Source of the DNA: Bacteroidota bacterium
GTDB lineage: Bacteria > Bacteroidota > Bacteroidia > Flavobacteriales > Flavobacteriaceae
Assembly (NCBI GenBank): GCA_023437485.1
Contig: JAEZGB010000071.1
Location: forward strand, 1 to 37,152
Direction of reading: 5' to 3'
DNA: 37,152 nucleotides
Below are positions 1 through 7,448 of this stretch, one piece after another. The notes under the pieces are model-generated. The model ran no database searches and had not been told where the DNA came from. It saw only the letters and a program-made list of their open reading frames with translations. The first letter of the stretch is position 1; every line of letters starts with the position of its first letter. The position numbers were made by a program, and so were the translations under genes.

Positions 1-190
1 GGTCAGTATAGTCTCGGGCCAGGAGATCGCCAATATTAAAATTTTCGATTTGCGCGGAAGGCTGTTGCATGATTCGGGCAAAGTCTGGGAAAATTCTTAT
101 TCAGTTGATTTACAGCACTCAACGCAAGCTTTGATAGTGAAGGTTGAAACTGTTACTGGCGAGGTTGTTTCCCGCAAGATATTGTTTTGA
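1..190 (+). CDS. C-terminal end of a T9SS type A sorting-domain protein (partial)
   Basis: An open frame enters from the left edge (first full codon at 2) and stops with TGA at 188-190. The 62 visible residues read like the end of a type IX secretion sorting domain: 'IKIFDLRGRLLHDSGK', then alternating hydrophobic strands and a terminal 'SRKILF'. In this family the IFDLxGR motif and a short basic-hydrophobic tail are recognised by the PorU sortase after export through the outer membrane. The body of the protein lies outside the window, so its function cannot be stated. It is followed by a 157-nt spacer and another T9SS cargo gene on the same strand. Confidence 0.8.
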   Translation, partial: VSIVSGQEIANIKIFDLRGRLLHDSGKVWENSYSVDLQHSTQALIVKVETVTGEVVSRKILF

Positions 191-280
191 CCGTTAACTT
201 TTCGGAAACCGTCATAATGCATTTCATCGATGTTTTTGGGTTTTCACCGATGACGTAAGTGTCTGTAAATCTTTAATTTG

Positions 281-288
281 TATGTTTG
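281..288 (+). promoter_or_regulatory. Candidate Bacteroidota -7 promoter box (TATGTTTG)
   Basis: TATGTTTG matches the TAnnTTTG -7 consensus of the Bacteroidota housekeeping sigma factor and lies 60 nt before the ATG at 348. I see no good -33 TTG at the usual spacing, so this is a weak call. The rest of the 191-347 spacer shows no terminator or other structure. Confidence 0.4.
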
Positions 289-347
289 GGCGTTCATTTC
301 GGCTCTATGTTTCGTAGGGCCGAATGTGGTTATTACACCCAAATTAT

Positions 348-3300
348 ATGAAGAATTTCCTACTTTCGATTGCGCTTATCTTATTCGTTACAACGGGACT
401 GGCCCAGGTCTCATTGTCAAACGCAACCGTCGCTTCCCAAACCGCCACAATTAACTTTTCCAATACAATGCAAACCGGTGTGGGAACCAACGCTTCCACG
501 GCTTATACCGGAGCCGGTTTTTCGCCCGCGCCCACCGCGGCAAGTTTCCCGGGAAGGTTGAATTCCAATGCATGGGAAACCAAGGGTTGGGCCAACGGCA
601 ACCTGTTGTTTGGCCAGAACATGACCAATCCGGCACATGGTCGGGGCTCGGTCACATCGGCGGTAATCACTGAGGGTATCTACGCCTATACTGATAATCC
701 GGCCAGCGTTGCAAATCCTACTTTAATGATCCAGCCCGGCGATGATAATTTTGCGCCTGGTTCACTGACGCTCAGGATCAAAAATAACGGCACGGCAAAT
801 CTAACGCAATTGCAGGTTTCGTATAACCTATTTGTAAGGAATGACGCAAACAGTTCAAGCACCTTCAACTTCTCGCACTCTTTTGACAATGTCACTTTTG
901 AGGAGGAACCGTCCATGGATTACACATCGCCCGAAACTGCCGACGCGTTCCAATGGACCATGGTGGATATCGCTCCTACGCGCACGATGGTAATTACCGG
1001 AATCAACGTGGCCCCGGGCGGTTTTTATTACATCCGTTGGAGCAGCGAAGACGTTGTAGTGAACGGCGAAAGGGATGAATTCGGGCTTGACGATATTGTA
1101 CTGACCGGTTTTTACGGCCCGCCGGCACCGGAGATCAATGTCATGAACAATTCGCTCTCAATCCTCAACCAGGATTTTGCTCCTCAGATAGCCGACGGCA
1201 CCATTTTTGCCAACACCTTTACCGGCGGAAGCAGCTCGCTGGTCACGTTCCGCATCCAGAACCTGGGCGGCGCCGACCTGAATATTTCGGATATTTTTAT
1301 TTATGGGACCAATCCCGGGGATTTTACAATACAGGGAGTTACGCCACTGGGCAATATACCGGGTGTGTCATCGGTGGTGAGTTTCTTTGAACTGACAATC
1401 AAGTTCACGCCGCTCTCGCCAGGACAAAAAAACGCGCGTATCCAGATCAACAGCAATGATTCCAATGAGAATCCATATCAATTCGCGATCAGGGGAACCG
1501 GGGTAATACCGCAACCCGATATCCAGGTTAACGGGGACACGGCTCCGAACACCAGTATTATTTTCTCAACCAACATGATCCCGAGCACCTTCAACGGGAC
1601 GCTTTTTGACCCGCAGCAAATTGGCGGGCCAGGACAGCTCAAGCAGTATAAAATAAGAAATACGGGTGACCCGTCGTTCCTGATCCTTGGCCCCGACCCG
1701 GCCATTACCATCACGGGACTGCACCCGAACGACTTCGTCATTGAAACGTATCCCAACGGCAATTCCATCAGTGCCGGTTATTTCAAAACATTTACCATCC
1801 GGTTCAATCCGCTGGCGCCCGGAATAAGGCAGGCGATTGTAAAGATCAACAATAATGACGTGGTCAATGATGTGTTGGGCAATGACGAATCGCCATTTAC
1901 CTTTTTGATTCAGGGCACCGGAGTTTCGCCGGAAGCCGACCTTTTCGGGAACGGGCAGCCCATTGCCAATGGCAGCACGGTTCCGACCTTGGCCAACCAC
2001 ACCTATTTTGGAAACGCGAATATTAACAGTGGTTTTATTGACCGGACCTTTACCATTTCCAACCCCGGAACTATGCCGCTCACTGTAGGGGCAATGACTA
2101 TTACAGGATCATCGGCTTTTTCGGTGCAAACCCCGCCGGCCGCCAGCGTTCCTACCAGCGGGACAACAACTTTTGTGATCAGGTTTGATCCCTCGGCCAT
2201 TGGCAATGCGCAGGCTACGGTAACCTTTGCCAATAACGATTCGGACGAAAACCCTTATGTTTTTAATATTGGAGGTTATGGTACCGATTATATCCCTTGT
2301 TCAACCGGGCCGGTCGAAACTATAGCGTTGCAGGACTTTGAAGTTACCCCACCTTCGCCCGCATGGACCTACACATTTTCAGGAACCAACTTGGCCCTTA
2401 CGCCCGCTTCGGCAGTTGCGTTTGGTGCTTCAACCGATGGTGGCCAGTCCAATCGATTCCTGGGCCAAAAAGCAATGCAGCTTGCGGGTAACACTACACC
2501 GGTTTCGGTAACTTTTGACGCGGTCAACACCACCGACTACCTTGACCTGCAACTTAATTTGAGATTAGCGTCGATGGCCGTAACCGCCAGTGAGGGCAAT
2601 GACGCCGCTGATAAGGTGGTTGTCGCGGTTTCAACCAACAATGGTACAAGCTGGTCCAATGAGTTGGAAATTCGGGGGTCCACCAATTCCAAATGGAGTT
2701 TTGAAAGCGGAAGCGCTACGGCGACGGCCAGTTATGACGGAAACAATTCGGCGGTCATTTTTGCGCCGGTCGCAACCAGTTATGTCACTGATCAGGGTTA
2801 CAGCTACCTCACCTTGAGCAATTTGCCGGCGGTACCGCAATTGCGAGTAAGGATTACGATGAACAACGGAAGCAATGAAGTTTGGGTCATTGACGATGTG
2901 GCGCTTTTTGGCCGTCGCGAGATCCAAACTACTTGGAATGGTACCTGGAGCAACGGAGTTCCTAATTCATCGGTCAAGGCGATTATCAATGCCAATTATG
3001 ACACCGCGGCGCAGGGCAATCTTTCGGCGTGCAAATGCGAGATCAAAAACGGGCGTACCGTGACCATCCAGGCCAACCAGCACTTTAATATTGAAAGTGA
3101 TTTCAACAATCTTGGAACCATCAACATTGAAAACAGCGGCAGCCTTGTTCAGCGGAATGATTTTGCACAGAACGCCGGAATCATCAATGTCAAGAGGAAC
3201 ACCACTCCTATGCGGAGGTTTGACTATACTTATTGGTCTTCGCCAGTTCAGGGACAGACGCTGTTCAATCTTTCGCCACTAACGCCGTCTGACAAGTTCT

Positions 3301-4526
3301 GGCAGTTCAGCAGTGCGATCAACAACTGGGATCCCGTACCGTCGTCCACCATCATGGTTCCGGGCAAAGGGTATATTGTTCGGGCCCCACAAAATTTCAG
3401 TACCACAATTGCCACTCCCTACAACGCCCAGTTTTCGGGTCTGGCCAATAATGGCTATCTGCAGTTTCCAATAATCGGAGGCGGTGCCTGGAACCTCTTG
3501 GGCAATCCATATCCAAGCGCGATGGACGCTGACGAATTTATCCAGTTTGATGACAACGCGAACATCATTGGGGGAACGCTGTATTTTTGGACGCATAACA
3601 CTCCATTAACCGCGAACGCCTATAACAACAATGATTACGCTTCATATAATATGACCGGCGGAACGGGGACTGCCGCAAGTACTTCTGGGAACACGAGTAT
3701 CCCGTCAGGAATGATTGCGTCGGGACAGGGGTTTTTTGTGACCGGAACCCAAAACGGCCACGTGACGTTCAACAATTCAATGCGGGTAACGGGAAGCAAT
3801 TCAGGGTTTTTCCGACCAGCCAATGAGTTTGTCGCCACGCCCGCTGCCGCTACAGGGATCGAGAAACACAGGATTTGGCTTGACCTTTTCAAAGCTGAAG
3901 GCGTTTTCAAGCAGGCGTTGGTAGGCTATATTGAAGGTGACACAAACGGCATTGACCGCAATTACGACGGAATTCAGCTTGATGGCGGTAACGGGCTGGG
4001 TTTTTATTCAATTTTGGAAGATCAGCACATGGGCATACAGGGTCGCGCCCTTCCATTTTACGATACCGATTTTGTTCCGATGGGTTATAGTTCAATCTCG
4101 GCAGGACAATTTACCATTGCCATTGACCGCACCGATGGCTTGTTTACAACCCAGGGAATTTACCTTGAGGATAATGTGATGGGAACTGTACATGACTTAA
4201 AGGCTGCGCCATACGTCTTTACCACCGATGCAGGGGAATTCAACCAGCGTTTCGTGCTCCGGTTTACAGGATCGGCGCTTTCAATGGGTGACAATTACTT
4301 TGGTTCAGGTTTGCAGATGGCGGTTCGAGACAGTCATGTACATTTCAAATCAGCCCGCACCATCGATCAGGTGGATGTATTTGATTTGACAGGCCGACGG
4401 GTCCTGCAACAGCAGGTCAACGACAGTGAGGGAACCATCACAAAATTGCAGGTGACGCAATCCTATATTGTCAAGTTCACCTTTGCCGATGGAACAGTCG
4501 AAAACCGAAAGATTATTTTGAATTAA
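348..4526 (+). CDS. Large secreted choice-of-anchor D / ASH-repeat protein with T9SS sorting domain
   Basis: This 1392-residue exported protein probably ends at the cell surface or in the medium. I chose the ATG at 348, not the in-frame ATG at 324, because it opens a clean signal peptide (MKNFLLSIALILFVTTGLAQ). Residues ~25-255 form a beta-rich region. Residues ~258-645 hold three Ig-like ASH/choice-of-anchor-D repeats, each with an 'xFTIxNxG...' strand and ending in 'NDSDENPY.F.I.G.G'. Residues ~650-860 resemble a jelly-roll 'choice-of-anchor' domain, and ~870-1300 is a long beta region with 'WNLLGNPYPSAMD', common in flavobacterial surface proteins. The last ~70 residues are a type A sorting domain ('VDVFDLTGRRVLQQ' ... 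'NRKIILN'). No catalytic motif is visible. It is probably structural or adhesive, which is an inference from fold only. A terminator follows the stop. Confidence 0.88.
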   Translation: MKNFLLSIALILFVTTGLAQVSLSNATVASQTATINFSNTMQTGVGTNASTAYTGAGFSPAPTAASFPGRLNSNAWETKGWANGNLLFGQNMTNPAHGRGSVTSAVITEGIYAYTDNPASVANPTLMIQPGDDNFAPGSLTLRIKNNGTANLTQLQVSYNLFVRNDANSSSTFNFSHSFDNVTFEEEPSMDYTSPETADAFQWTMVDIAPTRTMVITGINVAPGGFYYIRWSSEDVVVNGERDEFGLDDIVLTGFYGPPAPEINVMNNSLSILNQDFAPQIADGTIFANTFTGGSSSLVTFRIQNLGGADLNISDIFIYGTNPGDFTIQGVTPLGNIPGVSSVVSFFELTIKFTPLSPGQKNARIQINSNDSNENPYQFAIRGTGVIPQPDIQVNGDTAPNTSIIFSTNMIPSTFNGTLFDPQQIGGPGQLKQYKIRNTGDPSFLILGPDPAITITGLHPNDFVIETYPNGNSISAGYFKTFTIRFNPLAPGIRQAIVKINNNDVVNDVLGNDESPFTFLIQGTGVSPEADLFGNGQPIANGSTVPTLANHTYFGNANINSGFIDRTFTISNPGTMPLTVGAMTITGSSAFSVQTPPAASVPTSGTTTFVIRFDPSAIGNAQATVTFANNDSDENPYVFNIGGYGTDYIPCSTGPVETIALQDFEVTPPSPAWTYTFSGTNLALTPASAVAFGASTDGGQSNRFLGQKAMQLAGNTTPVSVTFDAVNTTDYLDLQLNLRLASMAVTASEGNDAADKVVVAVSTNNGTSWSNELEIRGSTNSKWSFESGSATATASYDGNNSAVIFAPVATSYVTDQGYSYLTLSNLPAVPQLRVRITMNNGSNEVWVIDDVALFGRREIQTTWNGTWSNGVPNSSVKAIINANYDTAAQGNLSACKCEIKNGRTVTIQANQHFNIESDFNNLGTINIENSGSLVQRNDFAQNAGIINVKRNTTPMRRFDYTYWSSPVQGQTLFNLSPLTPSDKFWQFSSAINNWDPVPSSTIMVPGKGYIVRAPQNFSTTIATPYNAQFSGLANNGYLQFPIIGGGAWNLLGNPYPSAMDADEFIQFDDNANIIGGTLYFWTHNTPLTANAYNNNDYASYNMTGGTGTAASTSGNTSIPSGMIASGQGFFVTGTQNGHVTFNNSMRVTGSNSGFFRPANEFVATPAAATGIEKHRIWLDLFKAEGVFKQALVGYIEGDTNGIDRNYDGIQLDGGNGLGFYSILEDQHMGIQGRALPFYDTDFVPMGYSSISAGQFTIAIDRTDGLFTTQGIYLEDNVMGTVHDLKAAPYVFTTDAGEFNQRFVLRFTGSALSMGDNYFGSGLQMAVRDSHVHFKSARTIDQVDVFDLTGRRVLQQQVNDSEGTITKLQVTQSYIVKFTFADGTVENRKIILN

Positions 4527-4530
4527 AGAA

Positions 4531-4560
4531 AAATCCCGCACTTAAGCGGGATTTTTTTTA
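4531..4560. terminator. Bidirectional intrinsic terminator between convergent genes
   Basis: A perfect 9-bp stem (4531-4539 with 4546-4554) around loop ACTTAA is followed by a T run on the plus strand, with A residues on the other side. It sits between the T9SS gene (plus) and bioB (minus), and overlaps the bioB stop codon at 4558-4560. Confidence 0.85.
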
Positions 4561-5643
4561 TTTGGCCTTGGCCGATGCTTCAAGGTTCCGATCGATGGTG
4601 TGGCCGGGCCTGGTCCATCGTGGCTTTTCGCCCAAAGGCACCAGCTCTGATTCATGCGCCTCAACCGTTTTGGGTTGCGCCATTTTGGCAAAAGGTTTTT
4701 GTGGCTGCATGCCCAATATTTCAAACATTCTCATATCTTCATCCACATCCGGATTTGGTGTGGTCAACAGCTTGTCGCCGGCAAAGATGGAGTTTGCGCC
4801 CGCCAAAAAGCACATCGCCTGTCCTTCGCGAGTCATATTGGTCCGTCCGGCCGAAAGGCGTACCTGAGTGAGTGGCATCACGATTCGCGTGGTGGCAACC
4901 ATCCTTATCATATCCCAGATTTCGACGGGTTTTTCATTTTCCATTGGAGTACCTTCAACGGCAACCAGTGCGTTAATGGGTACCGATTCTGGTTGCGGGC
5001 TCAGCATTGAAAGTGCAACCAGCATTCCGGCGCGGTCTTCAATTGATTCCCCCATCCCAATGATTCCTCCGCTGCACACCGTTACGTTGGTCTTGCGCAC
5101 GTTGTCGATGGTCTGAAGACGGTCATTAAATGCCCGTGTCGAAATAATTTCTTTATAGTAGTCTTCGCTGGTGTCAAGGTTGTGGTTGTAGGCGTACAAG
5201 CCTGCCTCGGCGAGGCGCTTCGCCTGATTCTCGGTAAGCATTCCCAGGGTGCAGCAAACTTCCATGTCAAGTTTGTTGATGGTACGCACCATCTCCAAAA
5301 CCTGATCGAATTCTTCGCCATCACGGACATTTCGCCAGGCTGCGCCCATACAGACCCGTGATGAGCCTGTTGATTTTGCCCTAAGCGCCTGAGCTTTGAC
5401 CTGTTGAACTGTCATCAGGTCATTGCCTTCAATATCGGTGTGGTATCTTGCGGCCTGAGGGCAATATCCGCAATCTTCAGGACAACCGCCGGTCTTGATC
5501 GAAAGCAGGGTTGATACCTGTACTACATTAGGGTCGTGGAACTGCCTGTGGACCGTCGCGGCCTCATACAGCAAATCCATCAACGGTTTATTGTAAAGTG
5601 CGATTATTTCATCGCGTGTCCAGTCATGCCTGATCGTACTCAT
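4558..5643 (-). CDS. bioB: Biotin synthase BioB
   Basis: This radical-SAM enzyme inserts sulfur into dethiobiotin in the last step of biotin synthesis, in the cytoplasm. The 361-residue protein has the radical-SAM 4Fe-4S cysteines C54, C58 and C61 in 'GGCPEDCGYCPQ', preceded by 'VQVSTLLSIKTGG' as in all BioB. It also has 'CMGAAWR', 'YNHNLDTS' and 'VCSGGIIGMGES', and the late 'NSIFAGDKLLTT' with the [2Fe-2S]-site arginine region 'RLSAGR'. Length is typical, with a slightly extended C-terminus rich in charged residues. No other bio genes are near, so it stands alone behind its own -7 box at 5660-5667. The ATG at 5643 fits both the family and that promoter. Confidence 0.97.
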   Translation of the reverse strand: MSTIRHDWTRDEIIALYNKPLMDLLYEAATVHRQFHDPNVVQVSTLLSIKTGGCPEDCGYCPQAARYHTDIEGNDLMTVQQVKAQALRAKSTGSSRVCMGAAWRNVRDGEEFDQVLEMVRTINKLDMEVCCTLGMLTENQAKRLAEAGLYAYNHNLDTSEDYYKEIISTRAFNDRLQTIDNVRKTNVTVCSGGIIGMGESIEDRAGMLVALSMLSPQPESVPINALVAVEGTPMENEKPVEIWDMIRMVATTRIVMPLTQVRLSAGRTNMTREGQAMCFLAGANSIFAGDKLLTTPNPDVDEDMRMFEILGMQPQKPFAKMAQPKTVEAHESELVPLGEKPRWTRPGHTIDRNLEASAKAK

Positions 5644-5659
5644 GAAAATTTATTTGCTC

Positions 5660-5667
5660 CAAAAGTA
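5660..5667 (-). promoter_or_regulatory. bioB -7 promoter box (TACTTTTG)
   Basis: On the minus strand TACTTTTG matches TAnnTTTG and lies 16 nt before the bioB ATG, leaving a very short leader. The context CCTACTTTTG is also found before ribF. No clear -33 element is seen. Confidence 0.6.
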
Positions 5668-5706
5668 GGCAATATTGATTTAACCGGAAAGCACCGCGGA
5701 TCCAAT

Positions 5707-5729
5707 AAAAAAACCGGCCTGAGCCGGTT
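5707..5729 (-). terminator. Intrinsic terminator overlapping the stop codon of the preceding membrane-protein gene
   Basis: On the minus strand the stem AACCGGC / GCCGGTT (5723-5729 with 5712-5718, loop of 4) runs into eight Ts. The stop codon at 5728-5730 is part of the stem, so translation ends inside the terminator. Confidence 0.85.
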
Positions 5730-6180
5730 AGTCTACCTTATTGATGACTTCTACTTTGTCTTTCCAATACTGCATCAGCGAAAATGAAACGGCCAATGAA
5801 GCCGCCGCCGATTCAAACAACAATCCGATGCAATACTGCTGGATGGTTACTTCGCCCCCTCCGAAAATAAAATTTTCGGCGAGGTTTTTAAGGTATTCTT
5901 CTCCTCCTCGGATTTCGATATAGAGCAAAAGGCTTGCAATACTGAGCACCGCACCGATCATTGAGGTCATCAGCGCGCCAATGAAATTTGTAAAATAACC
6001 GCGAACGCCCGCTTCGACATTTCCCTTGATGGTTCGGTTAACACCCCAAACCACGATGGCTACATTCAATAAGCGCAGATAGAATACGTCAGAGAGGCCC
6101 GCAATTTCCAAAATGATAAAATAAATCGCAATTCCCAGGAAAATCAGGAATCCGTTCAAAAATTCTCGTTTAAACTGCAT
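5728..6180 (-). CDS. Small integral membrane protein, function unknown (4 predicted helices)
   Basis: This 150-residue protein is not one I recognise with certainty. It has about four hydrophobic segments, near residues 9-28, 32-50, 63-90 and 113-136. A short polar loop at ~90-112 contains 'GGEEY' and 'GGGEV', and the tail is charged (KDKVEVINKVD). There is no signal peptidase site, no metal-binding motif and no transporter signature. The layout resembles small flavobacterial DUF4199-type membrane proteins, but the sequence match I can see is not enough to assign that family. It lies between ribF and bioB on the same strand, with a 96-nt upstream gap and its own terminator, so it is probably a single-gene unit. 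Only a one-mismatch -7-like box (AACCTTTG, just before the ATG) is visible. Confidence 0.75.
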   Translation of the reverse strand: MQFKREFLNGFLIFLGIAIYFIILEIAGLSDVFYLRLLNVAIVVWGVNRTIKGNVEAGVRGYFTNFIGALMTSMIGAVLSIASLLLYIEIRGGEEYLKNLAENFIFGGGEVTIQQYCIGLLFESAAASLAVSFSLMQYWKDKVEVINKVD

Positions 6181-6276
6181 AGCAAAGGTTTTTTTGATTG
6201 GTCTATTATGTAATGGTACATAAATTTAACACTTTTCGCTATAACAGTCGGGCTTTTAATAAAAATTTATTAGTGG

Positions 6277-7215
6277 TTATCCCGCACCCATCCGCTCGAT
6301 CATTTTCCTCGCAATCGCCACATCGGCAGCAATGCCCTCCTTTAATAATTCAATCGAGCCGAATTTGGTTTCGGGCCGGATCCAATCCAATATTTCAAGG
6401 GTCAATTCTTGAAAATATAGGTCATCTGTAAAATCGATAAAATAAACTTCAATCGACACACCGCTCCCCGGAACACTGGGACGCGTGCCGATGTTCATTA
6501 CTCCGTAGCGCCGTACACCATCAATTTGGGCACGGACAAGGTAAACTCCATGCCGCGGAATGAGCTTGTAATCTTCAGCCACCTTGATGTTGGCAGTCGG
6601 ATACCCAAGCGTCCTGCCGAGTTGTTTTCCCTTTACGACCTGCCCGGTAAGTCGATAGGGGTAACCCAAATATCGGTTGGCCAACGCAATGTCGCCCAGT
6701 TCCAAAGCCGTCCGGATTTTAGTCGATGAAACCGCAACATTGTCGATTTTTTCGGCCTCGATCTGGGAAACTTCAAAGCCGTGTTTTGAGCCAAACCCCA
6801 CCAGGTCCTGATACCCTGCTTTTCGGTCTTTGCCAAAGCGGTGATCGTGACCCACAATTACCATTTTTGCTTTGAGGGCCTTGACAAGCACCTCGGATAC
6901 GAACGCTTCCGGTTCAAGCGATGCAAATTCGGAATCAAACGGATGAACGATGAGATGATCCAAATCAGTCCGGGCCAAAAGCGCGATGCGTTCATCCAGT
7001 GTATTGAGCAGTTTGATGCCGCCAGGGGCGCCGATTACCATCCTTGGGTGCGGAAAAAACGTCAGGATCACGCTTTGCATCCCGGAAGTTTTAGCCTGAT
7101 CAGTAATTTGCCTGATGATTTCCAGATGCCCGGCATGGACACCGTCAAAAGTACCGATGGTAACTACCGAGGCATGATCAATGCGCGCATCATGGATGGA
7201 TGGATGGACTTTCAA
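6277..7215 (-). CDS. ribF: Bifunctional riboflavin kinase / FAD synthetase
   Basis: It phosphorylates riboflavin to FMN and adenylates FMN to FAD in the cytoplasm. The N-terminal FAD-synthetase nucleotidyltransferase half shows 'VVTIGTFDGVHAGH' (HxGH class), 'ILTFFPHPRMV', 'GHDHRFGKDRKAG' and 'VSSTKIRTALELGD'. The C-terminal riboflavin-kinase half shows 'YRLTGQVVKGKQLGRTLGYP', 'TANI', 'GVYLV' and 'GTRPSV'. I place the start at TTG 7215 (MKVHPSIHDARIDHAS...), giving 312 residues, the normal family length. An in-frame ATG at 7338 would add 41 residues with no family counterpart, and the -7 box at 7231-7238 lies inside that extension. FMN made here is the cofactor of NuoF, encoded further right. 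Confidence 0.95.
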   Translation of the reverse strand: MKVHPSIHDARIDHASVVTIGTFDGVHAGHLEIIRQITDQAKTSGMQSVILTFFPHPRMVIGAPGGIKLLNTLDERIALLARTDLDHLIVHPFDSEFASLEPEAFVSEVLVKALKAKMVIVGHDHRFGKDRKAGYQDLVGFGSKHGFEVSQIEAEKIDNVAVSSTKIRTALELGDIALANRYLGYPYRLTGQVVKGKQLGRTLGYPTANIKVAEDYKLIPRHGVYLVRAQIDGVRRYGVMNIGTRPSVPGSGVSIEVYFIDFTDDLYFQELTLEILDWIRPETKFGSIELLKEGIAADVAIARKMIERMGAG

Positions 7216-7230
7216 AAGATTGTGTTTGCG

Positions 7231-7238
7231 CAAAAGTA
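7231..7238 (-). promoter_or_regulatory. ribF -7 promoter box (TACTTTTG)
   Basis: On the minus strand TACTTTTG fits TAnnTTTG and is 15 nt before the proposed TTG start. Its flanks resemble the bioB box. A transcript from here would not contain the upstream in-frame ATG at 7338. Confidence 0.55.
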
Positions 7239-7397
7239 GGCGAAGGGACCAAGAATTAAAAATGTGAATGAATTTATCAATTGAAAATAATTCAACCGCA
7301 TCGGCTCTTTGCTTTAGGAATAAATAGTTAAATCGCAATTTAATTGATCAATATGCTAATATTCAGCCGAATCGATATGAAATTTAATTTTTTGGAA

Positions 7398-7427
7398 TTT
7401 GATAATTGGAATTAAATCATATTTTTG
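7398..7427 (+). promoter_or_regulatory. Promoter of the first metalloprotease gene (-33 TTTG, -7 TATTTTTG)
   Basis: TTTG at 7398-7401, an 18-nt spacer, and TATTTTTG at 7420-7427 form a good Bacteroidota promoter. The ATG at 7449 lies 21 nt downstream. The surrounding 7216-7448 spacer is AT-rich and holds the divergent ribF promoter. Confidence 0.65.
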
Positions 7428-7448
7428 CATTTCTAATATTTTTATGGT

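Noticed and set aside
324..347. Upstream in-frame ATG of the large T9SS gene
   Set aside because: It would place eight extra residues before a clear signal peptide; the ATG at 348 fits better.
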